Origin: Gorsachius magnificus
Lineage: Eukaryota; Chordata; Aves; Pelecaniformes; Ardeidae
Assembly: GCA_034008185.1 (NCBI GenBank)
Contig: CM067083.1
Span: 310,001 to 374,000, forward strand
DNA length: 64,000 bases
Direction of reading: 5' to 3'
Position numbers and translations under genes: made by a program. Position 1 is the first letter of the stretch; the number at the start of each line of letters is the position of its first letter. Below the pieces are notes generated by a model. That model worked only from the letters and a program-made list of their open reading frames with translations, searched no databases and had not been told where the DNA came from. Below are positions 56,201-64,000 of this stretch, in pieces.

Positions 56201-59200
56201 CTGCTCCTACAGTTTCTCGTGTGCAGGGAGAGGAATGGGCTTATGTGGAGCCCCACTGACCATCGCGAGGTCAGTCTCTCTACGTACCGCGAGCCGGCAG
56301 AATCGCCATCCGCATCTGGATGTGCGGCCTTGGTCATGTCGGCAGGGACTTGGCGCAACCAGCCAAGCCTGGAGATGGTGCGTGTGTGCTATCTACCTCA
56401 GTCAAACACCAGGTTTCAGCTGGTTACAGTCTCGTTCCTTTGCCCCTCAATTAGTTTGGTTGGTTTGAGGTTTCATAACACATTATCACATTTGCTATAC
56501 TAATTAATTTTGCTGAAGTCATGAAGTTCTGGTAAAACAAAACCTTACTGCAGCTTTTCCCTTGAGATACTGCCTGCAAAGAAGAGGAAGACTACTATTT
56601 TGGTGTGAGATACGAAGAATGTGAGTTACTATACATTTTTACAGGGTTTCATTGTTCTTGGAATTTCATTTTAGTTGCATCTTTTGAACTAATTCCACAG
56701 ACAAGTAATTGGTGGTGGTGGTATATTTTCTGTACTCTTTTCTTTCTGTGTATAATTTATTGTAACGAAGACTCTCACTTAAGCAGTGAAAAAGAATGAA
56801 AAAGCATGGGGCTTGGAAATTTGTCCCCCCTGGCAGTTGCTTTCAGCTTTGAAAGGGCAGCGATGGTATTCACCTCTGCTGGTTTCTCAGGTTGGCTTTC
56901 TTGACTTAAAAACTGTATGAAAGAGTCCGGCGACTGCCCTCAGAAAAAGAATTAAATTATTTAGAACTCCTGACGGATGGAGTGGTACTGCGACTTGGGA
57001 CGCCCTAAAGGCCGCGAGTTAAGGATTTGTTCACCCAGCTGAAGGGGCCGTTGGTAAGGCAGGCGTAAGGGGTGCTCCCTCCCGGCTGGAGCGGCTGCCC
57101 GCTGCCCATCCCGCCGGAGTGCCTCGGCGGGGGGAGCCCGGGCCTCCGAGCGCTGATCTCCGGGCTGGGCTTTTGGACAGACGGCCCGAGAGTAAAAACG
57201 CAGAAACGACGTCAAAATATAAGGAGTCACTGGCCCCTGGCGAATGTAATCTCACTCGGGTGGTCATTTGTTCTGGTGTGTAGGAGTGGCAAAACCCAGC
57301 TAGATCCCACCTAAACTGTCCTCGTGTCTCATGCTCGGGCCAGTCAGTCAGTACTGAGAAACTTGGACCATGTTTGATAGAATTAGAAGCTTGTGGCCCC
57401 GTTGTGGTAACTTTAAGGCGTCTTCCAAATCCAGGAACATGTAAAGACTGGAAGGGAGAATCGGTTTATTTTGGTTTCCTGAATTGCTGGCTATGCAGAA
57501 CTAGGGCTTCCAGGTAGAGGTGTGAGTGTCCAGGCACAAGGTGACAGCGGGAGCCTGCAGCGGCACACAGGCTGTCCCAGCACGGAGGGAGCGTTAACAG
57601 CCGCTCCTGATGGTTACCCTCAGAAACCTGTTTCTACACTATGCAACGCGAGGACTCTTCACAAATCTTTCTCCACCGCCATCGTATTTGAGGGAGGTGT
57701 AGGGAAGGGCAGCGCAGCCGGAGGCCAGTGCCGGTACGCAGTGACGGGTGCGTGCGGCCGTGGTGACGGCCTGGGGGCGCAGGGACAGCGGGCCCCCAGC
57801 GCTCAGGGCCGCCCCCCGGCCCCCAGACTGGCCCCGCGGCCTCCGCGGGAGCCCGGGAGCCGCCGGCCCCTCTTTCGGCCGGGGAACCGACTCCCGAGGC
57901 CCCGGCGGGCGGGGAGGCGGCGGCCGCTAGGGGGCAGGAGAGGCCCGCGGCGCGCGCGGCGGCCCCGCTGCCGGGGTTGCGGGGGGGGGGGGGGGGGGGG
58001 GGGGCTGGCTACCGCGGGGCACGGCTGCCTCGCCGGGGGGGGGGGGGGGGCTGGCTACCGCGGGGCACGGCTGCCTCGCCGGGGGGGGGGGGGGGGCTGG
58101 CCACCGCGGGGCACGGCTGCCTCGGCGGGGGGGGCCACCGAGGGGCCCGGCTGCCTCGCCGGGGGGGTGGGGGGGGCCGGCTACCGCGGGGCACGGCTGC
58201 CCCGCCGGGGGGGGGCCACCGAGGGGCACGGCATAAGCGTCTCCCCGCGCCCGCTGAAGTGCAGCGTTTGCTCTCCCCGGTGTAGTTGCCCTAGCCCGCG
58301 GGCTCGCCCGCCCCCTTGCCCCTTGCCTGTGTGCCGGCCGGGGCGCCTCCAGCCGCAGCTGGCTTCGGGCCCCGAGCGGCGAGGGCTTCCGTAAGGAGCC
58401 GTGCCGCCTGGCGGCCCTTCGCTGCCCCGCTTCTCTCCCCGCTTCTGTAGCTGCCGCATCGTTGGTTGGGCCGCTTACTACTCGTGTCTTTCAGACAGAT
58501 GAATAAAAAAGTGGTTTCATCCTCTTACTGAAAGCAGTTCTGCGTTAGAGCTGGTTTGCCGTTGGCCTTCGTGCCATGGTGGCAGCACCTGTGACTAACG
58601 AATTTCTTCATTGCTTTGGTAAAAGCACCGGAGCTTATTGTTAAGACTTACATAGATCCTGGTTAGGAATTAAACCACTTCAAAAAAAAAAAAAAAAAAA
58701 AGGTAGTTAATGGGAAGGAGTCTGTGTTGCCTATTTAAATAAAAACCTGTGGCGCGTGGGGCCTGTATGAGTCTGATGCTGAAACCCGGGCCGACTGGAG
58801 GGCGGCTGGGGCAGCCTTGCGCCGGCAGCATGGAGCGCAGGCTGGAGCGGTGGGGCAGTGGCCGCCCTGATGCGGCATGTTCCCACCTAGGCAGAAAGCC
58901 TTTCCTGAGGCAGAGGGCTGGAATCATTGCACTCTGGCCTTTGTATCTTTTTCAATAGCAGAGCATTAACTTGACCTTACAAAGGCATAATGGCTCGATT
59001 TCTGCCAGGTGACTCCCACGCTGCTGTGTGTAATAACAGTCATCTGCCCAGTACTCAGCACTGTTTCTCCCATACAGGAAGGCACTATTTTCTTTTTTCT
59101 TATTTCTTTAAAGAACTGATTTTTTTTTTTTTTAAATTGCACTGGTGTTGCTTTTTGAGCTCTCTGCCAACTTTAACCAACTGATGATTGGGCTCACTGA

Positions 59201-61857
59201 ATGTAATTATTTTAAATGAGGCCTAAAGGCCGGGTCCGCCTGGCCTGAGATGCCTTAGGCAAGAGAATTTTGAGCTGGGCTGCCCTCGTGTTTTGCTAGG
59301 GAAAGATAAGCATCTCCACTGGGCAATCCAGATCTTAGGTGGGTTGTGCTGGCATTTGGAAGTGGTTCTGTCCCTCCTCTGGTGCTGAGGCTCCCAGCTT
59401 AGTGTGTGCTGGGGACGTGTCCTCACTGAATTTACTTATTTGTGGGTGGAGGCTTTGGATCAGATATTTGTAATGTTTGTCCATGTGCTAATGGAGTAGA
59501 ACAGAAGTATCAGGGCCTATTAATGGCAGCGCTTCAGGACATGACCTAATTTCTTTTTTGTAGGTTGGAAGACTATGATGATCTCATGCCAATCTGGACA
59601 CGTCAGAGTGAGACTCTGAAAGAAACCTATAGCGAATATTTCCTAGCTGATCTCATAGAATGTCAAGACGAAGAAAATCAGGCTGTTGTTTGTGAGGTCA
59701 GTCTGCCATGAGCTGTGGGTTTTTTCTACATCATAACATCAGTGGTGTCATATGTGAGTGACAGCTCACACTGCAGCTGAGCGAGTAAAAAGAACAAGCT
59801 CACTTTTGGAAGGTAGAATTCATGATCTGCACACGCTCAACTTCCCTCCACCACGTATTTTTTCTTCCCTTTCTCTAGGAGTGATATCTCCTGTTAAGTA
59901 ATCAAAGCAGCAATTCCCAGTAATTGTGTAGATTCTTTTCAAATAATTGGAACAGACCATCTCGAAGAAACCATGTTGCTGTTTTAGACAAATGCATTAT
60001 AGATGACCAGTTTTCATTCCCAGTGAAAATTAATATTGCATGTGAAAACTAGATTTTCACAGGTTAAAATGCTGTAGATTTTTTCCATCTCTTGGCTCAG
60101 GCAGTCAGATTTTTGACGAATTGAAGACCGAAACCCAGGAATTAATTTAAATAAGAAATAAGTGGTAATAGTTATCCTGCTGAAAATTCCTGTTAATATT
60201 TTCATGTGTTAGTAATTGTGCATGGTATTGTAAGCTGGTAGGCAACATAACCTACTTAATTCCAGAAGTCTGCTTTCTGTTGCAAATGATTTTATAAAAC
60301 CTTAACATGTAATCACTACCATTGGAAGCCAAATGGGAAACAATAAACCATTAGTGTAATAGCACATTACAAACGGCTATCTTTATAAATAATACATTTC
60401 AATTGTACATTTATAGCTCAATATGATACCAGCAAAAGGTGTTTCAGACCCTCATAGTTTATACTTGCCGCTGCTGCTGCAGATTGGAAAGACACCTCCG
60501 TGCAAACCAAGATAGATGCCAATTTTCCCTGCAGAGAATGAAGCTGGCAACCTCTTTTTGCACATATGGTAGATGGATTGGTTAATCAGCCTCTGCTGAG
60601 CCTTGGGCCTAAAATTACATAGCAGCCAGAAAACTGCAGCGACCCAGCTTTTGTTCAGTTACGCAAACAAGGCAAACAAACAATCACTTGTTGTTTAAGG
60701 GGGAAAAAAAATTAAACTTTATATTTTTTATTTTTATTGGAGTGCTGATGGCCTGATAAAATTGCTATAAGAATCTAGCGGTTGAGTTTTCATTATGTTT
60801 ATAAAGGAGGCTTTCTTTATGTGTATTAAGGAAAAATATGTTTTGGTTCTGTGTGTATCACCAGAAAGTTGCATATAGTACTAAAAATCGAAGAGCTTCC
60901 TTCTTCCAGACTTGTCCTTAAAGCCAAAAAACCTCCAGCAAGCCAATTCTCATTTTTCAGAGCATGTTTCTTTCTGAAGGCCGCAACTTCCTGGAAACTT
61001 TCAGTAATAGTCAAACATACAGGGTAACTTGCCATTTCAGCATTGCAGGGATCTTCTCATTTTCATACTTGTCAGGGAATTTTTTTTAAAGACTAGTTCT
61101 TAGATTATTTTTTTCAGAACTTGAAAATATTTAGCGCTTATAATTGCTGCAAATAATACATACCATATATGGTATTATATACTGTTTAAATACTATATAT
61201 TGCTTTCTTGAATTGATTGGTTTAATAAGAAAATACACTTTTCAGTTTGAGCAAAATTTTATTTACAAAGTGGTGTCTAGTAATTAGTCAGCCATTATGG
61301 CTAGCTAAATCCAGACTTTACTTTAGCTGTACTTTAAAGAAAAATTATAGCTTTTTGAAGCTATGTAGTTAAAAGGTATGGTTTTTTATTTACTGAAAAA
61401 TTTTTTAAAAATGGGTCATTATTTGGCCTTATAATCCTAATGCTCCTGCAAGTCATAGCTACGAAAGAATTACAGCATGTAATATAGAAGACCTAACACA
61501 CGTATTACAAGGAGGGGAAAAAAAAAAAAAGGATCTTTAACTTTTGCTGAAATAGTTCCTTTGTACTTTTCTACTACGCACAGCCAGAGATGGAATGCTG
61601 TAACTTTCATGTTTCAACAATTTTTTTGTTCATTTTTTTGTGTCCTGATCTAAAATCACATGCTCGACTCTTACATATGCGTGATGTTTCTTTTTTATTT
61701 CAGGAGGGTGACACTGCAGTAGGATTCATGAGCTTATGTTCTCAAGTAAATGTTTCCTTGTTTCAAGAGTGTTTTGACTTAGGGCCTTTCCATGGGCTCT
61801 GTAAACCACATCCTGAAGATATTCTCAACATGCCACAAAAGTCAAGTATTCAAGAAG
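47103..61857 (+). CDS. CFAP61: CFAP61, cilia- and flagella-associated protein 61 (5' part)
   Basis: CFAP61 (C20orf26; Chlamydomonas FAP61) belongs to the calmodulin- and spoke-associated complex at the base of radial spokes in motile cilia and sperm tails; loss in mammals causes sperm-flagellum defects. Seven coding exons in the window join in frame (853 bases, 284 residues) and the gene continues beyond 64,000. Recognisable blocks are TSSRGHTEVVSARRTESRDV, NLALTLCNAKNEVIAHAVFL-DYPNWN, PLNTLFMHLFVAKEEYAAGC, QPQLHIRKARLEDYDDLMPI, LKETYSEYFLADLIE, DEENQAVVCEEGDTAVGFMS and CFDLGPFHGLCKPHPEDIL. This is the acetyltransferase-like N-terminal domain; the Rossmann-type C-terminal half lies outside. 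The start is the first ATG of exon 2 (AAGATGA). The gene shares its promoter with CRNKL1, and an X-box supports cilia-linked expression. Confidence 0.94.
48363..48513 (+). CDS. CFAP61: CFAP61 exon 3
   Basis: The acceptor is TTTTCACAG| and the donor ACT|GTAAGT. The exon completes Leu and encodes EKSNLALTLCNAKNEVIAHA, FLDYPNWNITDPSDWESFL and ENYVNNKCT. Length is 151 bases. Confidence 0.94.
48514..51127 (+). other. CFAP61: CFAP61 intron 3
   Basis: This 2.6-kb, AT-rich intron contains a poly-T stretch near 50,258-50,273. I see no embedded gene or clear transposon. Confidence 0.55.
51128..51204 (+). CDS. CFAP61: CFAP61 exon 4
   Basis: The acceptor is TTTTGTAG| and the donor GTTAG|GTGAGT. The exon encodes PLNTLFMHLFVAKEEYAAGC and SQEIV, then two bases of an Arg codon. 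Length is 77 bases. Confidence 0.93.
52154..52221 (+). CDS. CFAP61: CFAP61 exon 5
   Basis: The acceptor is TTGTCCAG| and the donor TTAG|GTAAGA. The exon completes Arg and encodes RAFITVPELQFILLFIPADE and NL, then one base of a Glu codon. The hydrophobic strand FILLFIP matches the family's position after VPEL. Length is 68 bases. Confidence 0.9.
53414..53540 (+). CDS. CFAP61: CFAP61 exon 6
   Basis: The acceptor is CATTCACAG| and the donor GCGAG|GTAACG. The exon completes Glu and encodes PAMGNVFEKMMTAPGSVADT, NFTLLVCPRHWYQPQLHIRK and A, then two bases of Arg. The YQPQLHIRKAR segment is the clearest family match. An upstream AG (CTAACAG) would shift the frame. Confidence 0.92.
55826..55841. repeat. 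Poly-G tract (16 G) in CFAP61 intron 6
   Basis: This uninterrupted run of 16 G on the transcribed-RNA strand is followed by AAGAAG. Confidence 0.9.
57020..58480. promoter_or_regulatory. Intragenic GC-rich (CpG) island
   Basis: CpG density and GC content rise abruptly inside an otherwise AT-rich intron, with NotI-like and SacII-like words (GCGGCCGC, CCGCGG). Such orphan islands often mark alternative or tissue-specific promoters. I cannot name a transcript starting here. The 290-codon plus-strand frame at 57,522-58,394 follows from the low stop-codon content. Confidence 0.55.
57978..58233. repeat. Poly-G minisatellite, about six copies
   Basis: Each copy is a G-run followed by CTGGCTACCGCGGGGCACGG and then CTGCCTCGCC. 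The G-runs of the first three copies are 24, 16 and 16 bases; later copies are shorter and vary (CCACCGAGGGGC in place of CTACCGCGGGGC). Copies start near 57,981, 58,035, 58,081, 58,125, 58,161 and 58,207. The array is strongly G-quadruplex-prone in the sense direction of CFAP61, and copy number and G-run length are probably variable. Confidence 0.92.
58681..58700. repeat. Poly-A tract in CFAP61 intron 6
   Basis: This run of about 20 A on the plus strand has no recognisable retroposon body attached. Confidence 0.85.
59564..59696 (+). CDS. CFAP61: CFAP61 exon 7
   Basis: The acceptor is TTTTTTGTAG| and the donor GAG|GTCAGT. The exon completes Arg and encodes LEDYDDLMPIWTRQSETLKE, TYSEYFLADLIECQDEENQA and VVCE. 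Length is 133 bases. Confidence 0.95.
59697..61703 (+). other. CFAP61: CFAP61 intron 7
   Basis: This 2-kb AT-rich intron has short A/T runs (for example A-run at about 61,519-61,531). No embedded gene was recognised. Confidence 0.6.
61704..61857 (+). CDS. CFAP61: CFAP61 exon 8, last exon seen in the window
   Basis: The acceptor is TTATTTCAG| and the donor GAAG|GTACCT. The exon encodes EGDTAVGFMSLCSQVNVSLF, QECFDLGPFHGLCKPHPEDI and LNMPQKSSIQE, then one base of the next codon. Later exons, starting with the variable linker of the family, were not recognised before 64,000. Confidence 0.94.
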
Positions 61858-64000
61858 GTACCTATATTCTAAAATGCTAGATAGGTTCAAGGTGCATTTA
61901 TTTGTAGCTTCTGAGTAGGTTTTGCTAAAAGGTTGGAAGAGGATGTAGATTTCTAGCAAGAAAACACAAATTAATATATCTGATTTGGAGTTGGTGTTTT
62001 TTAATTCAGGAGAGAAATTTTTATAGCCCTGGTCTGTGATTCAGAAGTGATTGTGGGGAGCTGGTTTGGGTATCCCAGGTATGGGATAAACCTACGTTTC
62101 AAGTTTTGGAAAGCTAAAGCATCAAGCATATTTTCTATCAGTTAGCTGCAGCTGTACTATTAAGTGAAGACTTGATTTTGAAATCTGGTTCTAACGTCTG
62201 TCAGTAGCGAAGCAGCTGGTTAACTGTGGCTGTTATGTTGTCCCATTGACTTGGGTCGTCTTACTTCCTTGTGGTCCAGCTTCTGCTCTCTTTGCTTATT
62301 GTTTGCAGTCTTCTAGGTTGCAAGATTTTGGGAGATTGGGTACTCTCTCTTTATTCTATTTTTATATTGGGCATGATACAACTACTCCTCTGCAAGCCAC
62401 CTTACTGCAAATGATAAAAACCAGTGATGTAAATGTGTCACCTGTTTTGTAGAACAGAAGTGTCATGTAAATGATTTACAGTTGTCATCTTTATTTTTCA
62501 GTGTCAAAGGGCTTTTTGTGCAGAAGGGCAACATTTTGCTATCTAGTAATTATCAGTAATAGAATTAAAAACCCCACCATTAGGTTGTTACGTATCTGCT
62601 TGTCTGCACACAAAGCAGCAGGCAAAAAAAGGCAGCTAGGGAGCTACAGAGCAGTCACCAGCTGGCATCTCGGAGCTGACAGTTGTGGAACAGAAAAGGG
62701 ACAGAAAAAAAGACCCAGAGCTGCTCCTGTGGACTTCCCCTCCCCTGCAAAGAAGCATCTTGCAAATAAGAGGTGAAGGAAGCCAGCTGCCTCCTCCTGT
62801 ATCACTCTATGCTCCTGGAGCGTTATTTAAAAATAGGTGACAGACATATGTAGAAACATAAATGAGACCTGAGGGAGGAAGCAAGATCACTCACGATAGT
62901 CTCTTCTGAAAGCTGGTTGGAATGCAGTCCTGGGCAGTCTGCACAAGGTGACCCGGCCTGAGCAGCGGGCTTGCACAAGATGGCCTCCAGTGGTCCCTTC
63001 CAACCATCACCGTTCTCTGACTGTTACCTGGTTGTGGTACAAACCTTAGAGGCTTCCGTGTGCTTTCCTTGTCCAGGGGCTGCAAGCTGTAGGCCCATAC
63101 TTTGTGGCAAATTCTGTGCTGCTGAGCCTTTTAACGAGCATGTGGTTATAGGTTTTAACAATACAGCTGTTACACGTTTTTTAACATGCAGGAAATCTAT
63201 GAGACTTGTTCTAAATGCGAAAACTTAGCATGAACAACTGTTCTGTTCAGGTTCTTATGTGACTCTTGTCAATCTAACATCCGAGTGCTTTTCAGAAATT
63301 TCTTAAGCAGTCTCATGCATTCATCTCCTCTTTTTCCTCTCCATTTAAAAACTATGTTATTTTTGAGTTTGCAATCCTGTGCGTTTCCTTCAAGTAAGAT
63401 TTTCAAAAGTAGTGGCATCCCTCTATCTGGAGAGGCAAGGGCAGCTCTGAGGAAAGAGAGAGACTTTTTAATAGCTTGAGCGTGAATCACGGATGGTTTC
63501 AGAGATAGGCTCCTGAGAAGGAACTTCGGTATCATAGGCTAAGAGCCTGACACTATTCCTAGAGAGAAAGAGCCGCTCGTATTTAACAGTAAAATTAGAG
63601 TTAGCTCATGGCTATACACTGCTCAGGAATATTAATTCTGTTATCACTGAATAATAATTAAAGCTATTGTTGTAGCTTTGCACATTTTATAATCTAAACA
63701 AAAAATTCTGACACTTTGAAGCGTTGGTTGTCCTGAAAGATTGTAAGTTGTTGTTTATACCTGCCCAGTGTGGCCAAAAAGAGAGAGACAAAACTAAGGG
63801 CTGTGGTAGTTGAATTTCAGAGAAAGGAAAAAGAAAGAGGGAAAAAATCAGACGTGTACTATTATTACTCTTAATTTCTAATACCGGCTGAATAAAGCAT
63901 TAGCTTGTCACAAGTTACAGAGGTTTGTTATGGCTTATTGACAATATACACTTTATATGATAGATATTTGATAAACAGCTTTTCTTTTCACTGCTTGTTA
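61858..64000 (+). other. CFAP61: CFAP61 intron 8 (to window edge)
   Basis: This is AT-rich intronic DNA up to the right edge. Besides the CR1 piece at 62,915-63,020 nothing was recognised. I looked for the next CFAP61 exon; a candidate acceptor near 62,502 has no supporting donor or family match. Confidence 0.5.
62915..63020 (+). mobile_element. CR1 LINE 3'-end fragment
   Basis: The plus strand reads TTGGAATGCAGTCCTGGGCA, then CAAGGTGACCCGGCCTGAGC, then TGGCCTCCAGTGGTCCCTTC and CAACCATCACCGTTCTCTGA. This is the CR1 3' end without its terminal short repeat. Confidence 0.88.

Larger units (their letters stand above)
53541..59563 (+). other. CFAP61: CFAP61 intron 6, contains a GC-rich island
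   Basis: This is the longest visible intron, about 6 kb. Its left half is AT-rich. A 16-base poly-G lies at 55,826-55,841. A GC-rich, CpG-rich island runs from about 57,020 to 58,480 and includes the minisatellite at 57,978-58,233. An A-run of about 20 lies at 58,681-58,700. No coding exon of CFAP61 is required here because exons 6 and 7 join in frame. Confidence 0.6.

Noticed and set aside
57522..58394. 290-codon plus-strand open frame in the CFAP61 intron
   Set aside because: It is made of glycine/proline/arginine-rich low complexity across the G-rich minisatellite; long frames are expected where stop codons are rare. It has no motif, and exons 6 and 7 join without it.
62502..62560. Candidate next CFAP61 exon after TTTTTCAG
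   Set aside because: The frame would continue VSKGFLCRRATFCYLV, which does not resemble the family, and no donor follows at a fitting position.

Overview
The window looks like bird nuclear DNA. The evidence is several CR1 LINE 3' ends (LINE families of the avian type), compact introns, few other repeats, and two genes that read as clear orthologues of vertebrate CRNKL1 and CFAP61. Gene identities rest on remembered protein families; no search was run.

Positions 1-31.6 kb are mostly GC-rich DNA in which I find no recognisable gene. The block holds CR1 pieces (about 9.37-10.0, 23.91-24.0, 27.14-27.22 and 28.34-28.40 kb), a small GC-rich tandem repeat (11.7 kb), an AT-rich island (12.03-12.91 kb) and a few weak coding-like stretches. 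At its right edge, 31,650-31,838 and 32,409-32,458 on the plus strand form a well-spliced, in-frame exon pair ending in a stop. It is probably the 3' end of a gene I cannot name.

Positions 32.6-44.9 kb hold CRNKL1 on the minus strand. Thirteen coding exons encode 670 residues of the HAT-repeat protein crooked neck-like 1, a subunit of the Prp19 (NTC) part of the spliceosome. Two introns are non-canonical: one is a U12-type AT-AC intron (41,379-41,860) and one is a GC-AG intron (38,700-39,460). The start exon is recognisable for eight codons (from 44,879) and then cannot be joined in frame to exon 2.

Positions 44.55-45.75 kb are a CpG island that acts as a divergent promoter. It contains a YY1-like site over the CRNKL1 start codon, a perfect DR1 nuclear-receptor repeat and a consensus RFX X-box. 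The X-box fits the gene on the other side, CFAP61, which encodes an axonemal protein of the calmodulin- and spoke-associated complex. CFAP61 runs on the plus strand from about 45.2 kb past the right edge. One likely non-coding exon and seven coding exons (about 284 residues, the N-terminal domain) are visible. Its 6-kb intron 6 contains a second GC-rich island with a striking poly-G minisatellite (57.98-58.23 kb).

The most noteworthy signals are the minor-spliceosome intron inside a spliceosome gene, the X-box-bearing shared promoter, the unidentified exon pair converging on CRNKL1, the disrupted CRNKL1 exon 1, and the intragenic G-rich island.
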